In this document: positions 34,901 to 40,952 of the stretch, piece by piece
Position numbering within the stretch: the first letter of the stretch is position 1
How the letters are laid out: each line of letters begins with the position of its first letter
Assembly (NCBI GenBank): GCA_002633005.1
Contig: NMRA01000011.1
Location: 780,855 to 844,854, forward strand
DNA: 64,000 nt
From: Phoronis australis
Taxonomy: Eukaryota; Phoronida; Phoronidae
Direction: 5' to 3'
The notes under the pieces: model-generated
What the model was told of the DNA's origin: nothing
The model's database searches: none
Seen by the model: only the letters and a program-made list of their open reading frames with translations
Position numbers and translations under genes: made by a program

Positions 34901-36412
34901 GTTATCATACAACCAGTCTCTTTAATTTTGACTCTCTCACTTCTTGACTATGTAAAAACCACTGTCGACTTGTGGATGACTCTCAATAACACTAGTGGCA
35001 TCTGCCACGGGAATGTTTTAGCATCCTGGTCCGGTCTGTGGTACTTAAGCAAGTTCCTGGTGGTGTTGCAAAAAGAAAAATGAGCCCTGTTGTAATGTTT
35101 CAGGTTACCACCAGGGAGGAGGTCACTACCAGCGGTCTAGTTCATATCAGGGTGGTGGCCATGACAGACGATCATTCAACCGGTCCAACAGTTACAAGTA
35201 AGGACAGTAATGTTAGATACTTGCCTGTGAAAGCTGACACGGTCATTTCTTTACGTGCAGTGCATGACCTCGCTTAATTTGAAGGTTACTAGCCTTGCTG
35301 CACTAGCCTTCCTGCTCTAGCCTTGCTGCACTGTCTAACCTACCTTGTTGCGCTAGCGTTGCTGCACTAACCTTGCTGCACTAACCTTGCTGCACTAAGG
35401 AATAGTTACATCTTTCTTTGAGATTGATCACATTTGTTTAGTCAAATTAAAAACTATGAATAGGTAGCATTGAGTAGAAATGTTTGTAATATTTGTAATA
35501 AATCAAATAGATGCTGGAATGCTGTGCAGCTACCGACAGATAAAAATATAAAATAGTAAAACCAGTAAAAATAAAACGACTAGCGTCGCTACTAACATAT
35601 ATTAAAATATTTTCACATTTTGAGCGATACGCTCTTTTTCAAGGATATGTATACCCTCGAAACGTGGGTAATATTTTAATCTATTTTGGACCGACACTCG
35701 TTGTTTTATTTTTAAAGTGTGTGAATGGTCGCCACTGTCCATATTTCCTGAATGATCTTTCAATCAGTGCATCAATTACAAAACAGTTCTGTGATACATA
35801 AAGGAGATAATCTGAAAATAACCAAGTCTTCAATATTTCCTTTCCAATATGTTTTATGTCTTTTGTAGAGATCGTTGATAGATGTTTTATGTGTAAAGTT
35901 GAAGTTTGCATAAGCCAGACAAACGTACCTATCGTATTTTGTTTTTATGTCTAGCTTGTTTTAAGTCTAGCTTGTTTTTATGTTTAGCTTGTTTTTATGT
36001 CTAGCGGAGTGTTAAGTAATAGAAAAAGTAGAACTTTTTGTAAAACTTTGCCTATGCTGCTTCTTCTGTGCTGACAGGTTGTCTTTTTCTTTTACTTTAT
36101 GCGCTGTTTTTGTGTGTCCAGATCATTCGCAAGGTCAGTTTTATGAATTTCACCACGTAGAGTGTTAAGACAACTTCCTATTAGTGTTCTATGTTTTTGT
36201 AACAGCTTTGCGGTTATCTGAGAAGTTGCGTGAGATTTAGACATTTTCAAGACCTGTTATATTGTTCCAAAAGCACAGTGTTCCTGTAAGTGTCCCGTTA
36301 CCCGTCAGTGTATAAGTAGTTCTGTTTCTCTTACAGCCGCACTCGTCCTGACCCTCGCGGCATCGTTGAGTACCGAGATTTAGACGCGCCAGAGGATACA
36401 GACATATTCTAG
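7834..36412 (+). CDS. SRRT: SRRT / ARS2, serrate RNA effector (whole gene)
   Basis: ARS2 is a nuclear scaffold bound to the cap-binding complex that directs capped transcripts to 3-prime processing, miRNA processing, export or decay. Coding exons seen: 7834-7955, 9513-9656, 10282-10413, 10727-10903, 12765-12934, 13628-13733, 14048-14081, 14647-14712, 15106-15226, 15851-15949, 17586-17726, 18615-18809, 19444-19534, 20191-20258, 21258-21411, 23692-23800, 33135-33288, 34452-34632, 35104-35197, 36337-36412. All phases agree except between 15949 (phase 1) and 17586 (phase 0), where at least one exon is missing. In order: Arg/Asp-rich N-terminus, helical SERRATE region, acidic/Lys linker, RRM (first part missing), Zn-finger-like domain, Gly-rich region, and the C-terminal [10 protein letters not shown] tail that in human binds the cap complex. 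About 810 residues seen; human has about 876. Confidence 0.95.
8490..9275. repeat. ~65-bp minisatellite in SRRT intron 1
   Basis: Three to four head-to-tail units at 9050-9275 share CTCCACTAGATGTCTCCA and TAGGTACTATTGTAGGAATC. A single related unit lies at 8490-8570. Confidence 0.8.
9513..9656 (+). CDS. SRRT: SRRT coding exon 2
   Basis: Acceptor GTGTTACAG, donor GTAGGA. Encodes an RD/RY-rich stretch ending in [19 protein letters not shown], which matches the vertebrate ARS2 segment before the SERRATE core, including the nuclear-signal-like KRMRR. Confidence 0.95.
10282..10413 (+). CDS. SRRT: SRRT coding exon 3
   Basis: Acceptor CATGTTTCAG, donor GTAGGA. Encodes a Gly/Pro-rich low-complexity stretch ([20 protein letters not shown] and onward), in the place of the YHSGYEMPYAGGGG region of human ARS2. 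Confidence 0.9.
10727..10903 (+). CDS. SRRT: SRRT coding exon 4
   Basis: Acceptor CTCCCTTCAG, donor GTGCGG. Encodes [20 protein letters not shown] and [17 protein letters not shown], the strongly conserved start of the SERRATE helical domain. Confidence 0.95.
10904..12764 (+). other. SRRT intron 4, nothing recognised
   Basis: 1.86 kb of intron. No repeat family, exon or RNA gene was recognised. Confidence 0.5.
12765..12934 (+). CDS. SRRT: SRRT coding exon 5
   Basis: Acceptor GTGATGTAG, donor GTACAG. Encodes [20 protein letters not shown] and then [20 protein letters not shown], continuing the SERRATE core. Ends in phase 1. Confidence 0.95.
13330..13484. repeat. ~54-bp minisatellite in SRRT intron 5
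   Basis: About three units built on AAATGACCTGCTGGGTCAAG followed by CCAACTTGAGGCTCAGTG. Confidence 0.85.
13628..13733 (+). CDS. SRRT: SRRT coding exon 6
   Basis: Acceptor TTGTCCAG, donor GTATGC. Encodes [20 protein letters not shown], equal to human VIKMEGGTENDLRILE, then a polar linker. Confidence 0.93.
14048..14081 (+). CDS. SRRT: SRRT coding exon 7 (34-bp microexon)
   Basis: Acceptor GGTCTTTCAG, donor GTGAGT. Encodes [12 protein letters not shown] of the charged linker. It is needed to bring phase 2 of exon 6 to phase 0 of exon 8. Confidence 0.8.
14647..14712 (+). CDS. SRRT: SRRT coding exon 8
   Basis: Acceptor TGTGTTGCAG, donor GTATGG. Encodes [20 protein letters not shown] then KK, the acidic linker. 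66 bp with phase 0 on both sides, so it could be skipped without a frame change. Confidence 0.85.
15106..15226 (+). CDS. SRRT: SRRT coding exon 9
   Basis: Acceptor TTCCCTCCAG, donor GTGGGT. Encodes [20 protein letters not shown], a basic patch followed by a Ser/Asp/Glu-rich run like the KKRNRKHSGDDSFDEGS region of human ARS2. Confidence 0.9.
15378..15570. repeat. 21-bp minisatellite in SRRT intron 9
   Basis: About nine units of GAAGAGCTCTGAGCCATGTT plus one base. The unit is 7 codons, so it gives repetitive open frames on both strands that are not genes. Confidence 0.95.
15851..15949 (+). CDS. SRRT: SRRT coding exon 10
   Basis: Acceptor GTTTTGTCAG, donor GTAGAC. Encodes [20 protein letters not shown] and a Glu/Lys-rich tail. 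Ends in phase 1, which does not fit the next visible exon (phase 0). Confidence 0.88.
16108..16300. repeat. ~46-bp minisatellite in SRRT intron 10
   Basis: Four to five diverged units with TGCACTAGACCTG, CCATGTGGCCTGTACC and ATCT blocks in fixed order. Confidence 0.8.
16612..16770. repeat. 25-bp minisatellite in SRRT intron 10
   Basis: About six units of GTTATGTTATGTCTGTACAT plus GGCAC, ending next to the MITE that starts at 16775. Confidence 0.92.
16775..17142. mobile_element. MITE, second copy, cut by the N gap
   Basis: Begins CAGGGCTTGGAATTTTCCGC and follows the element at 6461-6920 closely to its internal TGCTACTGATGGTGGTAAC block, then runs into Ns. The right terminus is not visible. 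Confidence 0.85.
17143..17312. other. Sequence gap (170 N)
   Basis: Lies inside the SRRT gene between exons that do not match in phase. The RRM exon missing from SRRT, the MITE right end and the start of a 15-bp repeat probably fall here. Confidence 0.95.
17313..17434. repeat. 15-bp minisatellite next to the gap
   Basis: Eight perfect units of TGCTAATCATTCACG, ending in a partial unit. It starts at the gap edge, so the true copy number is unknown; the repeat may have caused the gap. Confidence 0.95.
17586..17726 (+). CDS. SRRT: SRRT exon encoding second half of RRM
   Basis: Acceptor TGTCCCTCCAG, donor GTGAGT, phase 0 on both sides. Encodes [20 protein letters not shown] then [20 protein letters not shown], the RNP1-like strand (RRGWVTF) and helix of the ARS2 RRM. 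The first strand and helix (human SLFMRNIAP region) are not found in the window. Confidence 0.95.
17880..18470. repeat. Dispersed intronic repeat, copy 1
   Basis: Aligns by eye with 24660-25000 plus 25590-25700 in another SRRT intron. Shared blocks include TGAGTAGCA-TGTA, GCATTGTGGGAT-TCAT and AACACGATTTGAAAC followed by GTGTA-CACACCAT. No coding content seen. Confidence 0.6.
18615..18809 (+). CDS. SRRT: SRRT exon after the RRM
   Basis: Acceptor CTGTCATCGCAG, donor GTACAC, 65 codons. Encodes [20 protein letters not shown] and [20 protein letters not shown], aligning with human [31 protein letters not shown] in order and spacing. Confidence 0.95.
19444..19534 (+). CDS. SRRT: SRRT exon [18 protein letters not shown]
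   Basis: Acceptor CTTCCTTTCAG, donor GTGGGT. Encodes [20 protein letters not shown] then ELL, equal to human [23 protein letters not shown]. Ends in phase 1. Confidence 0.95.
20191..20258 (+). CDS. SRRT: SRRT exon [20 protein letters not shown]
   Basis: Acceptor ACCTGAACAG, donor GTAAGC. Its end VERDEPLCQ matches human INVERDEKLIK. The donor and the last exon bases are copied twice more in the intron at 39-bp steps, in frame and without stops, so longer versions adding 13 or 26 residues are possible. Confidence 0.92.
20248..20340. repeat. 39-bp tandem repeat carrying three splice donors
   Basis: The unit CTGTCAGGTAAGCAC followed by CCCATGTGTGTGTGTG and TCACC is repeated with donor GT at 20259, 20298 and 20337. 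The first two donors are CAG/GTAAGC, the third CAG/GTATGC. The period is exactly 39 bases, 13 codons. Confidence 0.9.
21258..21411 (+). CDS. SRRT: SRRT exon [18 protein letters not shown]
   Basis: Acceptor GTCTTCTGCAG, donor GTGAGA. Encodes [20 protein letters not shown] and [20 protein letters not shown], among the most conserved parts of ARS2. Ends in phase 1. Confidence 0.96.
21371..22070 (+). repeat. Haplotype duplication 2, copy A
   Basis: Near-identical to 22072 onward (offset 701). It begins inside the exon at 21258-21411 and ends at an N within the 45-bp VNTR. Confidence 0.75.
21839..22070. repeat. 45-bp VNTR, allele A (about 5 units)
   Basis: Unit CATGACACGCTGGCCCTGGA followed by TATGTTCATGTGTCACACTG and ATGGC; exactly 45 bases. 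It ends at the assembly N, so the allele may be longer. Confidence 0.95.
22071..22071. other. Single N marking a second assembly join
   Basis: Sequence right of this N restarts at the equivalent of 21371, inside an SRRT exon. Confidence 0.75.
22072..22112 (+). pseudogene. SRRT: Partial duplicate of SRRT exon 21258-21411
   Basis: Repeats the last 41 bases of the exon with one silent-looking difference (AAAGACG for AAAGATG) and the same donor GTGAGA. It has no acceptor. It is the other allele of the exon end, not a gene fragment created in the genome. Confidence 0.7.
22552..22960. repeat. 45-bp VNTR, allele B (about 9 units)
   Basis: Same unit as 21839-22070 with more copies and mostly intact. 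Because the period is 15 codons it gives long repetitive open frames ([15 protein letters not shown]-type) that are not genes. Confidence 0.95.
23090..23600 (-). repeat. Dispersed repeat with CTCF-like cores, copy 1
   Basis: Read on the minus strand it has the same module order as the copies at 52890-54070 and 62880-63880: GCCACTTGGGGGTGCCACAG, then CCAATTTTCATTATTATCCT, then TGTTTGGCAGC. Confidence 0.7.
23692..23800 (+). CDS. SRRT: SRRT exon before the 9.3 kb intron
   Basis: Acceptor TCATATTTCAG, donor GTATCC. Encodes [20 protein letters not shown] then [17 protein letters not shown], corresponding to human EEKLTPLLSVRESLSEEEAQKMGRKDPEQ. Ends in phase 2 (CA). Confidence 0.93.
24660..25700. 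repeat. Dispersed intronic repeat, copy 2, with nested insert
   Basis: The outer parts (24660-25000 and 25590-25700) match 17880-18470. The middle (about 25080-25540) is unrelated to that copy but resembles 54100-54420 (blocks TTTAGAAAACTGTAACAG and CCTTTCTTTTTG). This looks like one repeat inserted into another. Confidence 0.5.
26139..26144 (-). terminator. Poly(A) signal AATAAA of the homeobox gene
   Basis: AATAAA on the minus strand 212 bases beyond the stop codon of the homeobox gene. Confidence 0.7.
26356..26973 (-). CDS. TALE homeobox gene, exon 2 (homeodomain)
   Basis: The acceptor GTATGTTTCTAG lies just before 26973; without splicing the frame would meet its TAG. Encodes [20 protein letters not shown], a Pro/Tyr-rich stretch ([13 protein letters not shown]), [11 protein letters not shown], the homeodomain and a 20-residue tail ending VQPYTL. 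The whole DNA-binding domain is in one exon. Confidence 0.85.
   Translation of the reverse strand, partial: LPAYFRPWEREAASLHSSVHRRVMPVYGPPPYICYPPTPLLTAPLRETTNHYAVFNASHPYSAASSSPPGNTSRHEHSLVRYHGNMTLSVSDNSKWMDEDKPIDLSVKSQTKVPSPKCSTSVGRKTRRKHSSSTVSVLSAWYTAHLDCPYPTYEEVEELAHSGHITTEQVKKWFSNKRLRSKNTRSQHAMARDQWRVFRVQPYTL
26356..29021 (-). CDS. TALE-class homeobox gene nested antisense in SRRT
   Basis: Two coding exons, 29021-28965 and 26973-26356, join in phase 0 to give 224 residues. Residues 142-204 form a 63-residue TALE homeodomain: RKTRRKH arm, [10 protein letters not shown] with the three-residue loop extension and PYP, and helix 3 [14 protein letters not shown] with the invariant W, F, N and R. 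The residue after WF is Ser, unlike PBC (Gly), MEIS/TGIF (Ile) and IRX (Ala), so I cannot place it in a standard family. No PBC, MEIS or IRO domain is visible. N-terminal to the homeodomain are FRPW (residues 24-27, Groucho/TLE-type) and PIDLS (121-125, CtBP-type), suggesting a repressor. It has its own TATA promoter and poly(A) signal. Candidates are amphioxus Atale or spiralian TALE (SPILE) genes, both from memory. Confidence 0.85.
27445..27691 (-). mobile_element. Degenerate MITE of the CAGGGCTTGGAAT family
   Basis: The left end TAGGCGTGGAATGACCAATG and right end TTTCAAGCCCTG match the termini of the 6461-6920 element in inverted orientation, including GGAATGACCAATGACAAAAAA. Shorter and diverged. 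It lies in the intron of the homeobox gene. Confidence 0.65.
28278..28446 (-). mobile_element. Small LINE C-terminus fragment
   Basis: The minus strand reads [20 protein letters not shown] then [10 protein letters not shown] and [20 protein letters not shown], the pattern of the C-terminal zinc-knuckle-like region of some LINE reverse transcriptases (E-HFLF-C--Y--LR). No other part of an element is nearby. Confidence 0.45.
28965..29021 (-). CDS. TALE homeobox gene, exon 1
   Basis: ATG 75 bases after a TATA box encodes [19 protein letters not shown], followed by donor GTAAGA. It ends in phase 0, as exon 2 requires. The exon is inferred from position, phase and splice site; the peptide has no known domain. 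Confidence 0.75.
29096..29103 (-). promoter_or_regulatory. TATA box of the homeobox gene
   Basis: TATATAAG on the minus strand, in context GGCTATATAAGGACAG. Start of transcription is expected near 29066, giving a ~45-base leader. A CCAAT box (minus strand, 29136-29140) lies 33 bases further upstream. This is a classic strong, regulated promoter layout. Confidence 0.75.
30060..30480 (+). other. Possible retroelement 3-prime end
   Basis: Ends in GACAATAAAGATTTTGATTA, a tail style seen in several LINE families. There is no coding support upstream. Confidence 0.3.
31490..31915. repeat. ~430-bp dispersed repeat, copy 1
   Basis: Direct repeat of 33890-34326. Shared order: GAAAGCTTGTA, AATTGGGTCAC, ATAAATGTTCA, AAAAGTGGAACAT, GCCATTTCTGAGA-ATG-TGTTC and GTCCTACATAA-CTTAAAT. 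Confidence 0.7.
33135..33288 (+). CDS. SRRT: SRRT exon with zinc-finger-like domain
   Basis: Acceptor ACCGTGGCCAG, donor GTAAGT. Encodes [20 protein letters not shown] and [20 protein letters not shown] then H, almost identical to human ARS2. Only one Cys of a C2H2 finger is present (C, then H-x4-H), as in vertebrate ARS2, hence finger-like. Confidence 0.97.
33276..33440. repeat. 38-bp minisatellite spanning an SRRT splice donor
   Basis: Units of AAGCGCAAGGTGAGGGCTGG then GGCCAAATGGGTGACAAC begin with the exon end and donor themselves (AAGCGCGAG/GTAAG). The first unit is 44 bases, the next three 38. The last unit keeps a good donor, AAG/GTGAGG, at 33409. Confidence 0.85.
33890..34326. repeat. 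~430-bp dispersed repeat, copy 2
   Basis: Second copy of 31490-31915, in the next SRRT intron and in the same orientation. Confidence 0.7.
34452..34632 (+). CDS. SRRT: SRRT exon, post-finger and Gly-rich
   Basis: Acceptor ACTTCTTGCAG, donor GTAGGT. Encodes [20 protein letters not shown] (human VAFFNNFLTDAKRPALPE) and a Gly/Pro/His-rich region. Ends in phase 1. Confidence 0.95.
35104..35197 (+). CDS. SRRT: SRRT exon, Gly/Ser/Tyr-rich
   Basis: Acceptor TGTTTCAG, donor GTAAGG. Encodes [20 protein letters not shown] then [11 protein letters not shown], low complexity, in the place of the GRGNYDAFRGQGGYPGK region of human ARS2. Confidence 0.9.
35285..35400. repeat. 15-16-bp minisatellite in SRRT last intron
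   Basis: Irregular units of CCTTGCTGCACTAA or CCTTGCTGCACTAG. Confidence 0.8.
35940..36005. repeat. 17-bp short tandem repeat
   Basis: Four loose units of GTCTAGCTTGTTTTTAT. Confidence 0.7.
36337..36412 (+). CDS. SRRT: SRRT last coding exon
   Basis: Acceptor TTCTCTTACAG; stop TAG at 36410-36412. Encodes [20 protein letters not shown] then TDIF. In human ARS2 the equal tail ([14 protein letters not shown]) contacts the cap-binding complex. Confidence 0.97.
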
Positions 36413-36898
36413 GTTGACCGTCAGTCACATGTGTTGTTACTTGACCATTGGTCAACCGTGTAGTAAGTTGACCAAGTTACAGCTGTCAGAGATCCTGTGA
36501 CTCACTGGTTTTCAAGCAAGTGTTAGTAAAAATTTGGTTTTACAGGAAGTTTCAATTCTCATTACCTTGCCCTTAGTAGTAATAATTGTTTCCACAACAC
36601 CCCAATTATAGTCAAGTGACGTGTCAATTTGATTTGTTTTATGTGTTTAATGCAATAATTTAGGCAAAATGAAATTGTATCAAAAGAACGGAAGTTTTTG
36701 CATAATCAAATCATGCTTCTATCATCGAGTTTCCTAGGTGACTGTGTGATTGTTAAATCCCTTGTGGTTCGTCTGGATTACAGTATTCAATGAGTCTGTA
36801 CAAACGTTTTATAACCTGAAACATTTTTATCACCTGTATTCAAATAATTATGTTGTCAGTTTCCTTTTGTATTTTCAATTGTATAGGTTTTAGTTTGA

Positions 36899-36904
36899 AA
36901 TAAA
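36899..36904 (+). terminator. SRRT: SRRT poly(A) signal
   Basis: AATAAA 487 bases after the SRRT stop. Confidence 0.75.
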
Positions 36905-36919
36905 AAGTATTTAAATGGA

Positions 36920-39900
36920 CGAGTTTGTTTACTGACAAATCTGGAGAATGGTTTGTTTTTCCTGAAATCATCATGAAACCAGTTCATGGGTTATCTCAGT
37001 TAAATAGATCATGCCATTTCACCATCTGACATGAGTATTACACACACTAGATGGAGCCACTAGCTTTCCATCCAACATATTCTTCAGGTCAGTAGGAACT
37101 TTTGTAAATTTTATTTTTTATCCCTGGATATGGCTCACTTCTATTCCTGTTTATAACCAACCACTCGTCACCTTAAAATCCCAGGCTGGAGCTTTTATTT
37201 ATAGTACATCTGATGCAAAAGTTGTCACGGTTTAATCGAGACGTTTTAACCTGTTGTTTGAATCATATATCATGACAACTCTCAGTAGGCTGAATACTGT
37301 AGCATCGAGATTAAACGCCTCCAGAAAAAAAAACTTGTCAATTTACCTGGGAGAAGTCCATGTATTAGAAATCCACAATACTTTGACTAGGATTACCACT
37401 TTTAATTTTCATAAACTATAACATTGGTATATAGCAATTAAACAAAATCGAGAACAGTAATGTATTGTTACTTCACCAAATTTCAACAAGTTGAAGACGG
37501 TTGTGGACGTCACTCGGAGACAGTATTGTTAATAAATTAATGAGCAAATGTACATGTAGTTGAGAAGGTGCATAGTGCAGATTAAAAACAGGCGTACACT
37601 GTCTTATTTCTGGGAATGGTCTGGGCTGCTAATCCTATGGTCGAAGGTACCAACAGAGGGAGCACTCACAGTGTGTAGGTTGAGATTGTTCCACAACCTA
37701 ATGGTGAGTGGGAAGAAGTCATATCCCTCAAAAAAGTTCTGCCGCCTTCAGAAAATTTGTGGTATATTCGTCAAATTACCCTCAATGCGCATAGATCATT
37801 TATTTTTGCGTGGAATCCAGGGAAATGTTTCATTATTCATGCACACTGTGTTGTACAGGGTGTCTAGAAAGGGTACAGAGGTCAAAATTTCAAAAATCAC
37901 AAAATTGCACTTATTCTTTACTTAAGCTCATACTGACTGATATCTTAATTCTTGTCTTGATCAATGTATACCAATTGGGGGTTATTGTTTGCCAGCATGC
38001 TTGTGAGTATTGAGCACTATTGGGTTAAGCGTATTGCTGATTCAACCTGAGTTGTTGTGGGACCAGTTGGTACGAGTTGCCCAGTCACGGGTCCAGGCTA
38101 GCACCACTCTGGCAGAGTTGAGGGCCAGAACTACATGGATCGTCTGATTCATTCCATGAGCAGTAGATGTATGCTATCCAATGCATCAATGCACTGGGTG
38201 GATATACAGGGTACTAAAGCGCTCAGCCTGTGATTAGATCTGTTGCAAATAAAGATTGTATTAAATATCTCATATTAACGTTAATTGCAGTCGCAAAAAA
38301 TTGCTTCGGTTGGACAAGACTTATTGTCATACTTAACTTGGTAAGCTACGTAAGTTTACTGCGCAGTGCACCCGTTCATTGTGATTTTTGAAATAGTATC
38401 CTGTGTTCTTTCTGCATTCACTGTACAATTCTATGTTCATGAATAATAAAACATTTCCCAACACTCAATACAGAAAACAAGCTTTGCAATGACTTATAAT
38501 GTATACCTGTTGATGATAATTTGAAGAAAATGCCCCAAATTTTCTGAAGGGGACAAAACTTGTTTAAGGGTTTAAATGGAAATTTTGCCTGCTATGTGGA
38601 ATACGCTATGAGAGCGGATGGCTATGCCTTGATGAGCGAGTAGGCTGAAGATCGAGAACGAGTAAGGTCTGAAGATATTTCCATTTTGTTTTCATACTCG
38701 CATCATAACTTTATGAATAAAAAGTGCATTCCAGTGTTCGGGAATAGAACGATTCATGGCAGAGCGGTAAACCATCACGTGACTTTCCCTGCAGCGCCAC
38801 AGTGGTAAAGCCATAGACTTCACGTAGACCGGGCGCGCGCCACTCGGATACGTGCAGCTCGCGTTGTCAGTATGCCCCATAGACATCTAGACAACAGACT
38901 GAGGCAAACAACAAATGTTTAGTTCAGGCATCTTTTAGGGGTACAACAAGTGTACTAGGGACTTCCAATAGAGCCCTCCAATTTTTCCTGTGATGATGTT
39001 GGACCTAAGAAGAGCTTGCATTGCTTCTCTTAGTATTGAGATGTCTATGGGTAAAGCCCTTGGTCATGTGCTACATTTTACCTGTGAAAGGTTAAATGCT
39101 CTCACTATGTACGGGGTAGGGTCAACATCGAGGAAACATGTAGGCTCAGTCGTCATTTTAAGATTGCAGAAATCGGGACATCCAGTCTGTGAACTGACCT
39201 TTCTTGATCCCAACACTTTTAAGCTGTAGACGTAGTTTGAGATGAGGGACACGTTTCTGTACTTAGCAATTTCACGGTGTAGAGAAAACGAAAAACTTAA
39301 GTAGTGTTTCGAGTTTCATTTTCTCCAAAGAAATTAAAAAATCAATTATTTATTAAATTATCAATTTTTCGGAGAAATTAAAAAGCGAAAATTAAAATAT
39401 CAAATGCTGGCTCGACTTTTCAATGTCGTTTCAAACGAAAAATCGATTTGGACCTTTTATTCACGGTCTTTAATGTGAAATGGGCTTCTGATTAATTGAC
39501 TTACCTTTTTTAAAATTTAAACATTTTGGTTAGATTAAAACTTTCATGTTTATTGCGTTTTTTTAAACTTAGGTAAAAATCAACCCTCGTGGCTTTTTTA
39601 AAACTTTATTGTAAGAATCGGGAACTATATCATTTTTCATTACTACCCTTGGCATTTTTAGGTACCAAACGTGCGAATTACTCGAGACGACTTCGGCTAC
39701 GTGACAAATCTTGGTCGACCGTTTTCAAGTGTTTCAGTTTCGATGCTTTGACAATTCAAATTGTATAGTGTTCTTTAACGCTTGGGATAGATTTGCAAAT
39801 GTAAATGCCTAGGATTGTTTTTAATGAGAGTTTGGTTGCTGGTGTTGACGTTGTTGGAAGGTATATCGAACTTTTTTCTGCAAACCATGGACGCAACTTT

Positions 39901-40780
39901 GAGCAAGAGAGTCACAGTTATTTTGTCTGACGTTCGCGCACTAAGCAAAGTTTCAATTCACGTGCGGGGTTATCATCGCCGTAAGGTAGTTCCATGTAAG
40001 TAGATGTGTTTCTACTTCAACTGAAGACTGCTACTGTTCTTTTGGTGCATTCAACGAAACTTCTGTGCGTTATAATGACCCTCCATGCAAGCCTTTCTGC
40101 GGATTTTTTTCCGAATCTTAAAAAATCGCGTCCGCAAAGGTGAATTTGTTCACTGGAGTAATTTTCAAAAAAACCGGAAACATATCTGAAAAGAACGCAC
40201 AGCGTGTTTATTCTTTGGAGACACCTTTTAACTAGTATGACACCTTTTAACTAGTATGACACCTTTTAACTAGTATCAATCGAAATCAATTTAAAACGTT
40301 TTAAAAATGTAAACTCTGAATGTTAATTTAAAATATTTAATATATTAATGAGCACATCCCTGAAATTAATCAACCAATCAATCAATCTCTTTATTTATAG
40401 TCAGTTAGACAAAACAAACGCTACCCAAAGGCTGATATCACCGACTGTGATAATAGACATATAACATAGAAAGAAATTCCTTTGCCTTACGTAACTCCCA
40501 GAAGTCCCAGCTCCACGTGACTAGGTACGTCACGGGTATGGTGTGAGGCAGGGCACAAATTTGCAAGAACAAAATGATAGCAAATAAAAGCAAATAAATA
40601 AAACTGGCTGATCTTCCCTCTCGGGGCGTTTGACGTTTGTTCAGGAATTAGCTCACAGATAAAATTTGTTTACAACTGGTCGTAGTGTGTTGCGAAATTC
40701 AATGGACATGTGAGTAATTGTTTATTGTTGTTTTGGAAACGAGAATGCAGCTAATCGCCCCCCATAGCTACCTTGCGTGC
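36920..40780. other. Intergenic, SRRT to tetraspanin
   Basis: No gene recognised. The longest open frame (37560-37925, plus) matches no family I know. A threefold 19-bp repeat lies at 40221-40276. Confidence 0.5.
40221..40276. repeat. 19-bp tandem repeat, three units
   Basis: Three head-to-tail copies of ACACCTTTTAACTAGTATG. Confidence 0.9.
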
Positions 40781-40785
40781 AGATG

Positions 40786-40794
40786 TATAAATAG
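40786..40794 (+). promoter_or_regulatory. TATA box, probable tetraspanin promoter
   Basis: TATAAATAG lies ~30 bases upstream of a 10-bp palindrome GTCACGTGAC (40819-40828), near the expected start of transcription. A strong donor (CAG/GTGAGT) follows at 40953, so about 40816-40952 would be a noncoding first exon. The tetraspanin ATG exon has a splice acceptor upstream of its ATG, which requires such an exon. The link is inference. Confidence 0.5.
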
Positions 40795-40818
40795 CCACCT
40801 TGGTGTATTGACGCAAGG

Positions 40819-40828
40819 GTCACGTGAC
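40819..40828. promoter_or_regulatory. GTCACGTGAC palindrome (CLEAR/E-box type)
   Basis: Exact 10-base match to the motif bound by MiT/TFE bHLH factors at lysosomal genes in vertebrates, next to the proposed start of transcription. A weaker CCACGTGAC lies upstream near 40514. Confidence 0.45.
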
Positions 40829-40952
40829 GTATGAAATACAATAGATTATTGAATGAACAGTCCAGGTTGAATCGCTTGTACTTAACGTTCTCAGCCCGAA
40901 CATAAACGTGAGAAGCAGTGCTTTAACAAGGAAATTTGAAATTTTATTCCAG

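Noticed and set aside
37560-37925. 121-codon open frame after SRRT
   Set aside because: No recognised domain and no promoter or splice context; may be chance or an old repeat.
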